DNA of 64,000 nucleotides from Chrysopilus asiliformis (GCA_964034945.1 OZ035961.1:75890188-75954187), one strand, 5' to 3'. Shown: positions 10,675-21,122, counted from the stretch's first letter. Translations and numbers: made by a program. The notes: a model not told the origin generated them from the letters alone.

Positions 10675-11530
10675 CTACGGAGTATAATAAAGTATTGTAT
10701 TCATGAAAAATTTCGACCTCTTAATTTTGCCTAAAAAACATTTCCCGATCACTCCTGAGTCGATTGGAGTCATATTAAAAAAATTTCTTTCTGTCTGTCA
10801 GTCTGTCTGTCAGTCTGTGTAGAAGATTTCTCAAAAACTAATAGAGCTAGCGTCATGAAATTTTATAGGCATGTTGGGTCCTGAAATGGGACGATCCTAT
10901 CAACTTTTGGTGGAAATCCGTTAACCGGAAGTATCCAAAATGGCGGTTTTTCAAAAATCGCAATTTCGTTTTTCTCGATTTACTCCCAAACTACGCGTTT
11001 TTCAGTGGCCTTAAGTATGACAAAACTTGGAGAAAATAAAATTTCCCACACTTTTGTCTTTAGCTATAACTCGATATATCCACCTGTTATCGAGATAAAC
11101 CGTTATTTCCAAAAAAACAGTTTTTTGCGATTATCTCGAAAACTAACGGGTTTTTGCTGACTGAATGTATGAAGTGAATTAATGAGAATGGCATTCTGCA
11201 CAATTTTGTTTCTGACCGTTATCCGTTATCTTTTACCGTTATTGAGATATTTTCATTAATATGTAAGAAATCATATGTTTGCGAATAATTTGGAAACTAA
11301 CGGTTTTTCGACAAATCAGTTAAAAGAAGAATTAAAGATGTTAACATTTTCTACATTTTTGCCATTTACCGTAAATTGATATCTTTTACAATTCTCAAGT
11401 TATCTCAAATTTTGTACGTTTTTGATATTTTGGAATAAACCAAGAATTTATTGGGAGGTCGTCGACAACGCGACAGGGCTCTAGCGTAAATTGCGCAGGG
11501 TCGTAGATTTTGTAGAAGAAAGTTTTGTGT
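10675..11530. repeat. Dispersed repeat R2, copy A
   Basis: Starts acggagtataataaagtatt and contains tgtctgtcagtctgtctgtc, cgttaaccggaag, several gagataa/ctcgaaaacta phrases and a ctctagcgtaaattgcgcag stretch near 11480. The same order of phrases occurs in copy B at about 25857-26980, and diverged pieces occur at about 57005-57540. There is no protein. Copy A lacks the 384-bp palindromic MITE that sits in copy B, so it supplies the empty site. Confidence 0.7.
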
Positions 11531-11599
11531 TGACCACAACTGATATTTTATATTTGTGTAAACAAAAATTTTTCAAAAAAAATTTCTGTGTTTAATTTA

Positions 11600-11850
11600 T
11601 AAAAAAAAATATTTGATCTATATTTTATTCGAATTTGCTAGAAAATATATTCGTGAACGTAACTGTTGCTTTACGAATATTTTTGAGTCTTCCAGTTTCA
11701 GTTGCAAGTAGTAAGAGATCATTTTCGAAATTAAAAATTATTAAAAATTATCTGACATCAAGTATTTCGCAGGAGCGATTGGTAGGGCTATCGATGATAG
11801 CAATTGAAAGAGATATTTGTGAAAAAATCGACACTAAGCAAGAAAAGTAA
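11600..11850 (+). pseudogene. hAT transposase C-terminal dimerisation region
   Basis: In frame on plus: NVTVALRIFLSLPVSVASSK, RSFSKLKIIKNYLTSSISQE, RLVGLSMIAIERDI, then a stop. The ALRIFL.LPV.VAS..RSFSKLK.IK.YL.SS.SQERL.GL pattern is the hAT C-terminal dimerisation domain of the ZMYM1-like group. The catalytic domain upstream is missing, replaced by the R2 repeat, so the copy is dead. Confidence 0.88.
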
Positions 11851-13509
11851 AATTTTAGAAACTTGAATAAATAAAATTGTTAACTTTTTTTATACTTTAT
11901 GTTGAACTATTATAATTCTTTGAACTTGTAATTATTTTATTTGTACGAATTATTTTACATAAAACGTTTTGTGCCTTTAAATTTATTTACTTATCTCCCA
12001 TATGTACACTTTTTTTTAAATTCAAACAAAAAGGGCGCAAAAAAAACTTGCATAGGGCGCATAGAACCATAGAGCCGGCGCTGGATTTATGTCTTTAAAA
12101 AGTGCTGATGCCAAACAAGAAGTAACACGGTCCGAAATCCCAAATCTGTTACACATCGTCGCGAAAAAATAAACTTCATATCTTGGATTATATGACCCTC
12201 TTTTTTGAGATGTACTTGGTCCTGCTTCTTTTGCTGCCGATGAAATATTTTCAAATATCATTTCTGATGTTGCTTCACCTGGTGGCATGTACATTTCTTC
12301 ACCACTAGTTGGAATGGTCGGTACAAATGTCGATCCTCCATCGTATTGCTCCTCCATTGACACGTATTCCGGAAGAGTTAAATTTCTGTCGTTGAATTGG
12401 TCCATCATAAATTCTCTTATATTTGGTGGAATTATTCCGCATGAACACAATTCGGTTCTTAAGGCACATTGACATTTTGCAATATAATTTTTTTTTTGCC
12501 GACTGTACGAACGCTTTGTATGTGGTTCTATTTTTACTTTCTATTTTGTACTTGGCAATAAGAGTTTTTAATTTTTTTAGCAACACTCCGTTTATTTATT
12601 AACGGTATATTACTTTTTCCCCAAATTAGAAATAATTTGTCAACTACACATGGTATGTGTTTTAAAGGAGTACATTTTATTGACCGTTTTAGATTGGTCA
12701 AAAAAATAAAAAAAAAACACTAAAACTTCCTGTTCAGTAGGTAAATTAATACCATTAAAATGTTTTGGTAAACCAAAAGCGAGAACGTTATGAGTAGGCA
12801 TATGTCCCAAATTTGACTCAAAGCTGGTATCTATCTCCATATCTGATAACGCTTCGTATCCAAAATCAGTAACAAATATTTTTTTCACTTGGAATAATAT
12901 TACAACTTCTCCCAATAACAAAAATTCGCAAATGAACCACACTCGCAATATTCGATACAAACCTTTATTCAAAAATGTCTACTTGGAATAAAAAGAAAAC
13001 AGTAAAGTTGATTGAATTGTATGTACAGTTTCCGAATTTATACAATTCAAAAAGCCCAGATTATGAAGAAAGGACTCAAAGACAAAAGTAAAGCATGCTT
13101 GGTGCTGTCAGAAACTTTTTATTATCCATTTCAAACAAATATATTTAAAAAAAATAACCTTTCGCTTTAAAATATAAGAAAAACCAAAAAACTCCATTGT
13201 AGCGCCATCTGGCGGACCCCTTAGGAAAAAATAAATATCAAAAATAGATTTCTCATACCAAAAAACCCCCTATGGCAAGTTTTTATAAAAACAATTAATA
13301 ACTTTTTTATCTCATTTGTATGTGAATGTACAATTTTTTAGCATTTTCCGACTTCCAAACTTCAACGAAATTTCCGGCAGCTCGATATTGATTTTAGACC
13401 CATGGTTCTTTGGGCAAAATGTCTTAGAATTGTCCGTAGATTCTTTTTTTTGCTATACCCTTTGTCACTTTTTTTCGTCCCGAACAAATTGACCCACTCT
13501 ATTGCACAT

Positions 13510-14257
13510 AAATCTTGTATTACTCGCAATTGTTTTAAACACAATCACTTTTTATTTCGTTCATGTTTTAAAATGTATGCTCGTGATTTATGTTTTATGG
13601 ATGTATGTTTTACTTGTTTTAGTGAACCCTTCGTGAATTAAGTTTTTAAGAGTAGTTTTAACATCTTTTAGGTTTATGAAATATTGATTTAATTTTAATT
13701 TTAGGTTTCAACATTTTTCCACACACATCTTAGGTGCAAACAAAAAAAAAAAGAATTTGAACATTAATTAAATTAAATACACTAACTACTAATCCACACC
13801 TGCCATGAATGCCGTCAGTGTCGCTGTTACGTCTGATGTTATGTCTAGTGAAGATTGAAATGTCAGCTGTTACGACAGAAAAGTCTAACATTTTTTGCTG
13901 ACATCTTTGCTAACAGAAATGGAATTTAAGATGGCGGATTCTTATTTTTCACGTGCAGAGCGCTCCGTTCTATAAACGAATACTGTTTAAAAGTAATTTT
14001 TACAAAGAAATGATTTGAAAAAGGCATCGTGGGAGCAACTGGAGCCCGAATTTCATTTTAGTCCGGAGATTTGAAAGAAAAAAGTGAAATCACAGATCGT
14101 CATATTTACTACTCTGAGCTGTTTACTGCTCAACGCATTTCTGGAACTGAAATGTCATGCCAGAATCAGCAGCCCACCCACGTCACAACAGAATTTTCTA
14201 ATGACATTTATGTTAGCAGTCCTGTCAACGTTTCCGGCAGATCTGGATGGCGTGTAA
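13510..14257. other. No gene seen
   Basis: Short open frames only. The sequence at about 13800-13960 and 14090-14250 has many gacatt/tgtcag phrases in both orientations and may be the flanks of another decayed TIR element, but I could not pair ends or find a TSD. Confidence 0.3.
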
Positions 14258-14641
14258 TGCTACATTTACACGAATGACAAATTTGTCATTTTTTTCTTGT
14301 CATTATGTTAATTCCCGTGTAAATGGCATAATTTTTGTAATTTTTTCTGTCGGAAAATGTCAATCTCTCATAAAAGAATGAACTTGTCCATTCTTTTATG
14401 CCAGATTGTCATTCGTGCAAACGCAATATTAGTTATGACAACTTTAGTATTCAACTTTTGTCATAACTAATATTGCGTTTGTACGAATGACAATCTGGCA
14501 TAAAAGAATGGACAAGTTCATTCTTTTATGAGAGATTGACATTTTCTGACAGAAAAAATTACAAAAATTATGCCATTTACACGGGAATTAACATAATGAC
14601 AAGAAAAAAATGACAAATTTGTCATTCGTGTAAATGTAGCA
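14258..14641. mobile_element. 384-bp palindromic (fold-back) MITE, copy 1, TSD TAA
   Basis: The whole element is one near-perfect inverted repeat: TGCTACATTTACACGAATGA at the left and its complement at the right, with arms of about 180 bp and a short loop near 14440-14460 (ttagtattcaac). It is flanked by TAA on both sides (14255-14257 / 14642-14644). An almost identical copy with the loop in the opposite orientation lies at 26420-26803. The TAA target fits PIF/Harbinger. No ORF. Confidence 0.93.
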
Positions 14642-15031
14642 TAAGACCGTGATTACATTGGCGGAGGAAGGCATGTGACTTCACGAAATGTTGGGCAAGA
14701 AACGAAGTGGGAATGATGATACGAAAAGACGAACGAAAACTAAAAATTTCAGTTCGAGTGTAAAGCATGCTACAGACAGAGCTACATGTCCGTAGACATG
14801 TCCGTGAAAACTGAATTTTAAGCGTCTGTAGGCTGGTAGACAGACGGTTGAGCTACATGTCGACAAAATCAAAATATTTTGAATTTCTGGGGGCGTGGCT
14901 TCAAGTTTGGCTACATGTCTTAACGTCTGTACGTCGGTATGCTAACTTGATTGCTAACATCATTGTGAAAACGGAGCCGCAGTGTTCACATCTAAATAAA
15001 TTTAGAGTCGTTGAAGAAAAACAATTGTTTT

Positions 15032-15286
15032 ATGATGGCTTCTATAGCGAATAATGAATTTTGGCGAGATTTTTTCAAACTCTGTCGAAGTCTACCGGTG
15101 TCGTGGCAAATAAAATCTGAAAACTTTAAAAACAAAAGTTTAAAAAATAAGGCTTGGGATGATTTATTAACAAAGTTTAAGCAAGTGGAACCCAATTGCA
15201 GCATAGAAACACATCAACAGAGTGACAAAGTCCTCTGTTGTTCATCAACAGAGGACTTTCTCGCACTAGTGATTTTTCTAAAATGA
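15032..15286 (+). pseudogene. MADF-domain accessory ORF, C-terminally truncated
   Basis: The frame from ATG 15032 gives 84 codons. Residues about 9-62 (EFWRDFFKLCRSLPVSW, then KNKAWDDLLTKFKQVEPNCS) match the MADF pattern: aromatic-rich helix 1, LPxxW, KxKAWxxL, F/V. MADF is a Myb/SANT-like DNA-binding fold used by Harbinger accessory proteins and insect transcription factors. The predicted tail after about residue 65 crosses a palindrome and has no similarity I recognise, so the gene is probably cut there. It lies inside a TAA-flanked TIR element, so it is transposon-encoded and not a host gene. Confidence 0.65.
15227..15259. repeat. Perfect 14-bp palindrome with 5-nt spacer at a MADF ORF breakpoint
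   Basis: AAAGTCCTCTGTTG (15227-15240), spacer TTCAT (15241-15245), then the exact reverse complement (15246-15259). It sits where the MADF ORF loses family similarity. Confidence 0.85.
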
Positions 15287-15378
15287 TGTCCATACTACAT
15301 GTCTATCGACATGTAGACAGTCTGTTGGTTTTAGCTTTAAGACATGTCGATAGACATGTATCCAGTCTGTAGGGGCTT

Positions 15379-15750
15379 TAATAAGAACGACTTGTGATTG
15401 GCTACCTATTCCCACTTGTTTCGAAAAAAATCATTCGGTTTGTAAACGCCAAAGCGTGCGCATCTTACGTGTGCAATATTTATTTATGAAAAATTCTACC
15501 CTTTTATTGTCTTTATACAATCAGTAATATTATAAAAATTATTAATAAATTTAATTTGGCCCCAGAATCCTACGAAATTCCGATAAATTATCTCTGACCA
15601 CGATGTTGCTGAAATAAAAATGGCCCAGTTTTCATTTGTTCCACTTGTCGGTGTGGAGTTCAGTTTATCTCGTGTAATCACAAAAGGTCCAAGCAGTCGG
15701 TTTATTTAGTCCGTGTGTAATCATATTCTAAAATAATTAGCACACACTTA
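15379..15750. other. No gene seen
   Basis: Non-coding sequence between two MITEs, without repeats that I could assign. Confidence 0.3.
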
Positions 15751-16260
15751 AGGAGGCCCTCCATTACCATGATTTTTCCCAACTGCAAAAAAATAGAGAC
15801 ACATTTATGTGAAGATACCTTGGCGAGAAAGGGAGATAAGAATCAACTGCGGAAAATTGTCGGCAACTGCAAAAACAATTTCTCCCCTTTTTTTATGGCG
15901 ATTTTATGATTACAGTTGACGGACTTCAACTTTTTTATAGCGATTTCTACTACAATCACACATTGTCTCTGTAAGTGAATAGTGAACACAGACACATACA
16001 AAGTGCTATTATAGCGTAGCAGTCATTTTTTATGTAGTTTAACCACACACATACAGCTCTATAGCTTCTTTGCTATGCCAATTTGAACATTATATCCATA
16101 GCATAAGGTTTGATATCTTTGCTATAAATTTGTAAAACTGGAAGGGATAGCGTTTATACTTGTATTCAGTCATTCGTATTTAGATCTATATAAGTCTATC
16201 TTGCTCTAGTTTTCTGCATTTTTTTGCAGTTACAGAAGTCATGGCAATGGAGATCCTCCT
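15751..16260. mobile_element. 510-bp MITE, TSD TTA
   Basis: The left end AGGAGGCCCTCCATTACCAT and the right end are inverted repeats (the reverse complement of the right end reads AGGAGGATCTCCATTGCCAT). They continue into gatttttcccaactgcaaaa at the left, paired with the ttttttgcagtt region at the right. Flanks are TTA on both sides (15748-15750 / 16261-16263), consistent with a PIF/Harbinger-type MITE. The interior is non-coding. Confidence 0.85.
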
Positions 16261-16263
16261 TTA

Positions 16264-17309
16264 ATCCTTAGATAGATTTAAGCCGCATGTAAAATTTTAA
16301 AGAAAATTGCGAACGTTTATTTTAAAATCAACGAATATAAAAGTAATATTGGACCATCGGCAACTGAACCGTTTTTTCAATTTTGTTTTCTTTTCGCCTC
16401 GGTATATAACGAAGTTAGGAACGCTCCAATTTTTATATAGTTCAATTGTTTGGCGATAGCGTTCTTTTAACTTCGTTGTTGCTAAGCGGGTGTAAAAGGC
16501 CTATCTTTTCCTTTTAATTGAAACTGGTTTTAAATTACAACGTGATTGCAAATTTACTTCAATAAAAAAGAAAAGGTCATTTCGTGAAATCACTATTCAA
16601 CCTGATCCAACGAAGGCTTTGTTGAAAAAAAAAATTTAAGGAATTTGATTTTAAATAAATATTCAAATTATTTCCATAAAAAAAATAATTAGGGAAAAGG
16701 AAATATATGGCAGGTCGTTACAAGTTGACCGGCGCACCTTCCACTTTTTAATTTTCGTAGTAATAAAACAGCAGAATAAGCAGATATACATATGTATTAA
16801 GGAAGCCGCGATTTGCAGTTGTTGGTCCATATTTTTTTAATAATATTAAAACTTTTAGATGTCAATAAAACTCTTTATACACAAAATGTAAACTAACTTG
16901 ATCCGAAGATTCCATTTTTGCGCATTCCCAAAGGAACCAAAAAACGTTCGTTAAAAAATCTGCGTTTAAACACGGAAAGGAGCGGAAAAAGGAGAGTAAA
17001 TAGGTGGTCGTGTAAACAGGCTCTTATGCAACTCAATTTTGTTAGATCAAATGTGTCAAAATTTTATATTCGAATTAAAATCTAGCTTGAGCAAAAAGAG
17101 CAAACCATTCGAATGTGCTTTAAGTTTAGAGAAAATTTATTATTTCTTGTTCCCACATTTAGCTGATCCGTGTAATTGTATGAAAGTTTGTATGAAAATT
17201 GTATGTGTCAATATCACCTTTGTAGTTATAGAAAAATACAATTTATTACTTTTTTGTTGATTTGGACGTATGCCGAGTAATCGTGGGATAGGGTTAGACC
17301 ATGTGATAG
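16264..17309. other. No gene seen
   Basis: AT-rich DNA without convincing ORFs. At about 17030-17110 there is a phrase (gtcaaaattttatattcg...aaaatctagc) that recurs diverged near 45450-45490 and 47345-47385, so part of it is an old repeat. Confidence 0.3.
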
Positions 17310-18591
17310 GGTTAGAGCAGTGGTTCCCAAAGTGGTCCCTACGGACCCCCAGGGGTCCCCGGGATCATTCAAGGGGTCCGTGGAAAATTAAAATTGATTT
17401 GGGGGTCCCTGAACAACATCAGGGGGTCCGCGCAAGGTTTAATATGAAATAAAAAAATGGTGACAGATTTTTATTAATATGGAAGTTATAATAAATAACA
17501 ATGAATAAATTATTAGCGATTTTTATGTCCTAAGTAAAATATTTATAGTTAGACATATTGGGTTTTATTATTTATTATAATGCACCCTAAAAGTTATAGC
17601 TTAGGTACTATTTTATATTTTTGTTTAATTTGTTTACTTCTGCGAATAACCAAATCCGCGAATGTTTGGAATTACTGTATATTACTGTATTATTATATTC
17701 TGTTGTGAATTAATTGGTACAAAATGAGTACCTACACAATATGTGACATTTACATGAAATTTTATCCTCACATCTCAAATAATTAATTCAAGAGAGCGTT
17801 ACATTGCAGCATTCAATTTTTATTATAATTAACAGTGGTTTGTTGCAAATAAAATTTTTGATATTGGGCGCATTCACGGTACTCAACGGTTGAGAAATTT
17901 GCTCAACAGTTGAGAGATTTACTCATAACCACTGATCGGACGCCATTTTTTGTATCGGAAAATTACTGCGATACTTTTCTGCTAAACCGATGGATTGAGT
18001 ATTTTGACAGATAACAACTGGCGTTTTTTCGAAGAACAAAATATTTGAAAAAACAGAATGGCTTTTCTGGATCAAATTTACAAATTAAATGATATGGAAT
18101 ATAATATTTTTGAAACTCCGGAGGTGCATCACAGATTACAAACTGATAAGTTGCATTTTATTAGTTTACAAGAGATGGAAATATTTCCAATCGTTTGAAG
18201 AAATTTTTCATTCCGCACTTTCACCGATTCACGGCCTTTAAATATTTCATGCGCAAATAAAAATGTTTGCACTAATACCCCGATTGCGCTAGTCGGAAAA
18301 AGTGACTAGTCACTTAAAATGACAATTTGATATTATGAATAAGAAATCAGTGACATATCGTATTATCTTAGACTAGATTTATGACAATTGTTCGAAAAAA
18401 GTGACAGATCGTGTCACTAACAAATGTGTGAGTGACAACGTTCAGTTTTCGTCTGAATTACACCTGATTAAGCCAGTTTGTTAAAATGGGAACAGAAAAA
18501 AGGTTTTTATGCATTTCATTATTATTTTATTATTGTTCTCAATATTGGAAAGTATCTAAATATATTATTTCCAACTACTAGCAACAAAATA

Positions 18592-18785
18592 ACAAACGTG
18601 AAGCAGTTCGAGGCGATGGTCAATCATCTGGGGAAGAATCGGGATTTGGCCACCGGTTTCCCAAACTTTGGCGGTTCGAGAGCCGATATAAAGAAAAAAT
18701 GGGATGAATTTTCCACTTCCCTAAACAGCTTGGGACCTCCACTACGAAATGGAGATGGATGGGCGAAGGTTTGTAATATAATCGT
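18592..18785 (+). pseudogene. Harbinger accessory (Myb/SANT-like) fragment
   Basis: Plus-strand frame: KQFEAMVNHLGKNRDLATGF, then ADIKKKWDEFSTSLNSLGPP and GDGWAKV. This is the Myb_DNA-bind_5-like layout of Harbinger accessory proteins (charged helix, L.TGF, K..WDEF...LNS.GPP...W..V). The W..V turn at the end is where the palindrome begins, so the gene is cut after the DNA-binding region. Confidence 0.7.
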
Positions 18786-18828
18786 TGCATACGATTATAT
18801 TACAAACCTTCGCCCATCCATCTCCATT
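18748..18828. repeat. Perfect 38-bp palindrome with 5-nt spacer joining two gene fragments
   Basis: Arms 18748-18785 and 18791-18828 are exact reverse complements around the spacer TGCAT (18786-18790). Arm 1 is the accessory gene sequence (encoding NGDGWAKVCN). Arm 2 is the same sequence inverted and attached to the transposase fragment. Confidence 0.95.
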
Positions 18829-19440
18829 GACGTTGAGGCTGTAGTATCCCTTTCTGTTGCAATAACGGTGACGAAGATTTTTGGCTGGTTGAATGATTTT
18901 AACATATGTACCATCCACGCATCCTACAATCCCAGGGAGTCCAAAGTTTCTGACAAAATATTCTTTTGTTTCTGCCTTTTCTTCTTCTGTTTCGGGGAAC
19001 TTGATGAGTTTAGGACAGACATGTTCCTCTAACATCTTTAATGTCTGCCCTAGTATAATAGAAAACGTAGGTTGCGCGATACCCACGTTAAAATCATTGC
19101 CACCGCTTGTCTGGTACAAGCCTTCCGCCAAAAACCTTATTGTTGCAGCAAGTCTCAACGTGGGCTGGACGGAATTCGAGCGCCGAATTGGTGACAAGTT
19201 CTCCTCTAAAATATTAAGAAGCCATACAAAGCTCTTTTTGTCGACTCGGAATTTTTTTTTGAATCTTGAAACGACAATATATTAACATAATGTTTTGAGC
19301 TAAATAATATATTAAATCTTACATGGGGTCCGGTAAATCCAATGGATGCGCTTTATCTCTTAGCATTCTACGTATTGTCAGTAAATCACAATTTTCTGGC
19401 TCTTCATCTGACTCATACATTTCGAAAGAACTCATTTTAT
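18829..19440 (-). pseudogene. HARBI1-type transposase, N-terminal half only
   Basis: Minus strand, from about 19437 (MSSFEMYESDEEPEN...) across a probable intron (about 19319-19260) to FRVDKKSFVWLLNILEENLS, TLRLAATIRFLAEGLYQT, IAQPTFSIILGQTLKMLEEH, then FGLPGIVGCVDGTYVKIIQP and NRKGYYSLNV. The first catalytic Asp motif (GCVDGTYV) is present, while the second Asp and the Glu are lost beyond the palindromic junction. It cannot be a working nuclease. Confidence 0.82.
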
Positions 19441-20395
19441 TAAATAATTTACAATACTTGAACTTTAAATTGTGTATTTCAATTCTAATGCGAATACCTT
19501 TCAAATTCAACGTCAATGATCAACAAAATTAAAAAACGTATCATTTTGCGCCTTAAATCAATTGCATACGATACAAAATTCTTAATTTTTTATCCGTACT
19601 TTTTTTAACACCATGCGCGCTTCCAGCGGTATAAATCAGAAGCTGCTGCTGTGCTGCCACATTTTTCTAAACATATTTAGGAACAAGTTCACTGGTCTAT
19701 GATAATACGAAATATCATTTCTAGTGACATGACAAAAATGACAAGGAGTCATTTCACGAGTCTATCGCAATTGGGGTATAAATCAGGAATCTGTTGCAAT
19801 GTTTGTAGTAACATCATCTTCAGCTAAAAACTCCAAAAACCAGTGGTTTTCCATAATTCCAACTAACAATTTTCACACAACAAATTTTCCCTCCATTTGT
19901 CTATGACAAGATTGACAGATATCAGCTGTTTAATGTATCGAGGCATTCACGAGAACTAATCGAGATTTACTCAACCGTTGAGTATTCGTGAATGCGCCCA
20001 TTGTAACGGTCCACGGGTAAGAAGTTGCAAGGACATTCGAGATCTGGCGTGAACGCTTCGAGAATGTTTGAGATCTGCACACGAGAACGTTCGAGACCTC
20101 GGCCGAACATACAGGAACGTTGACAAACGAGCCGCGAATATAAAAGGCCGCGTCTTCGGCGGAGATTCAATAAATACTTCTTCAACAAAATGTTTTATTT
20201 ATATTTTTTTTTTACATCACCATTTACCATTCAAGATATCAAAGTTAAATTTGTAATTTTTCTATTATGCATTTATGTAGTTTTTCACCCAGGGTCCGTG
20301 GGCAAGTTTTGACTATGAAAAGGGGTCCGTGGGCAAGTTTTGACTATGAAAAGGGGTCCGTGACCCAAAAGAGTTTGGGAACCACTGGGTTAGAG

Positions 20396-21122
20396 GAACT
20401 GTCAAAACACCTTTTGGTATTTTTGATTAATCTGAAAAGTGAAACAGCAAATAAAATACTTGTTGGCGACGAACTGTTTTCCTTTATTGAAATATATCAA
20501 CAAAAATTACATCAATCTTACAAATCGGCTAAAAACACTAAATTCATATTATTGGTAAAATTAAAAGTAAATTTTGCTGGGGAAATAAAAAAATATTGTT
20601 TCTTCAAATTCAGCCTAAAACTGTTGCTTTGTATGAAAACTTAAGTGAAATCAGACATTTGAAAAATTTTCAAACATTTATTTACAAGTTTTAAATATAT
20701 AAACTTGACTTTTTCAAGCTTCGGAAAAAAAAATTAAGCAAATCTAGAACCGATTGAAATTTTGAACAAAGAATAACGTCAAGCCATTTTAACCTACATT
20801 TATGCACTTATATAATTTTATTTTTATTTTATTTTTGTTTAATTTTTCATATTTTTTTTTTAAATTTGTTTTTATTTAATTTTTTAAGGTAATCTTCAAA
20901 TTGCCATGAATATATACAGTTGGCATTGCCACGATCCAAAATATTTATGATGAAAGTCCCAGAAAGTCGGCATCATCAAAAAAACAGAAAAATGCGTTAA
21001 ACACTTTTTATAAGCGGCTTTAACAAGTCAATTGATCGAGAAAATCGAAATCAAGTAATTGATAAATTTACACCATATCTCTTTTTAAAAACCGAAAAAA
21101 TGTTAAAGACAGGAGCCAGCTT
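20396..21122. other. No gene seen
   Basis: AT-rich. The open frame at about 20396-20640 is Lys/Leu-rich with no recognisable domain, and I treat it as fortuitous. Confidence 0.3.

Larger units (their letters stand above)
10562..12083. mobile_element. hAT transposon remnant (ZMYM1-like type) with 8-bp TSD
   Basis: The left end is CAGGCCCGGCTCAA at 10562; the right end is its approximate complement TAGAGCCGGCGCTG ending at 12083. The flanking TSD GATTTATG is exact (10554-10561 / 12084-12091). Terminal regions carry the ggggcgcc / gggcgc phrases common in insect ZMYM1/ZBED-like hATs. The internal part is mostly a different repeat (about 10675-11530), and only the transposase C-terminus survives (about 11600-11850). 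It interrupts the transposase of the surrounding element. Confidence 0.92.
4640..12600 (-). pseudogene. Transposase-like gene of the 4162-13501 element, split by two insertions
   Basis: Minus-strand pieces in order: 12600-12480, 12470-12092, 10553 to about 9990, an intron (about 9989-9927, GT...AG), 9926-9717, then 5302-4650. They join in register across both insertions: the hAT sits in the codons of KDINLRDD and the Harbinger in VLRYYVTT. Visible features are a Cys cluster CQCALRTELCSCG followed by EFMMDQFNDR, then FAFDGRKDD, a second acidic motif CSDGEPTNTG, HWFICLLHFNELPLRH, and SHSRWITKASRVLRYY. The two Asp motifs suggest a DDE/D-like catalytic core (inference). A one-base slip in an A-run near 12485-12495 breaks the frame, and the two insertions inactivate it further. 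The N-terminal part beyond 12600 (perhaps 12700-12960) is uncertain. Confidence 0.75.
4162..13501. mobile_element. Unclassified DNA transposon with ~350-bp TIRs and 8-bp TSD, host of two nested elements
   Basis: The terminal inverted repeats are about 345-355 bp long (4162-4506 and 13146-13501) and start TAGGGTGGGTCAATTT / TAGAGTGGGTCAATTT. Outside them is an identical 8-bp duplication TTGCACAT (4154-4161 and 13502-13509). Subtracting the nested Harbinger (5306-9713) and hAT (10562-12083) leaves about 3.4 kb with one minus-strand transposase-like gene. The 8-bp TSD fits hAT or P-type superfamilies. The protein is unlike the standard hAT transposases I know, but belongs to a protein family I recall as repeated in many arthropod genomes as 'uncharacterised protein'. 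The limits and nesting are seen directly; the superfamily is open. Confidence 0.9.
14764..15378. mobile_element. Short Harbinger-like derivative carrying a MADF ORF
   Basis: The TIRs share (A)AGC-x-x-x-CTACAGAC then TACATGTC blocks (left from 14764, right to 15378). The flanking TSD is TAA (14761-14763 / 15379-15381). Subterminal gacatgtc/ctacatgtc motifs are repeated at both ends (14789-14860 and 15295-15350). It encodes only a MADF-type accessory ORF, and the transposase is absent. An internal palindrome at 15227-15259 marks the probable deletion junction. Confidence 0.75.
18276..19778. mobile_element. Inner Harbinger derivative with rearranged genes, TSD TAA
   Basis: The ends are TACCCCGATTGCG (18276) and its near complement CGCAATTGGGGTA ending at 19778. 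TSD TAA is exact (18273-18275 / 19779-19781). It holds the 5' part of an accessory gene on plus and the N-terminal part of a HARBI1-type transposase on minus, joined tail to tail at a 38-bp perfect palindrome (18748-18828). The missing middle makes it non-autonomous. Confidence 0.9.
17866..19999. mobile_element. Harbinger-like MITE (GGGCGCATTCACG ends), TSD ATT
   Basis: The TIR GGGCGCATTCACG at 17866 is mirrored at 19999, followed by ctcaacggttgag-type subterminal palindromes. The 3-bp TSD is ATT (17863-17865 / 20000-20002). Without the inner element (18276-19778) it is about 0.63 kb. A small plus-strand frame at 18058-18198 (MAFLDQIYKLNDMEYNIFET...) may be a scrap of its ancestral gene; I do not recognise it. 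Confidence 0.88.
17318..20387. mobile_element. Non-autonomous hAT (CAGTGGTTCCCAAA ends), host of two nested Harbingers
   Basis: The ends are CAGTGGTTCCCAAAGTGG (17318) and its complement GAGTTTGGGAACCACTG ending at 20387. The 8-bp TSD GGTTAGAG is exact (17310-17317 / 20388-20395). Subterminal aggggtcc/ggggtccgtgg phrases repeat near both ends, typical of this widespread hAT type. Without the nested 17866-19999 block the element is about 0.9 kb and encodes nothing. Confidence 0.93.

Noticed and set aside
20267..20644. Plus-strand 125-codon open frame
   Set aside because: Starts in the hAT terminal repeat and runs into AT-rich DNA; no domain.
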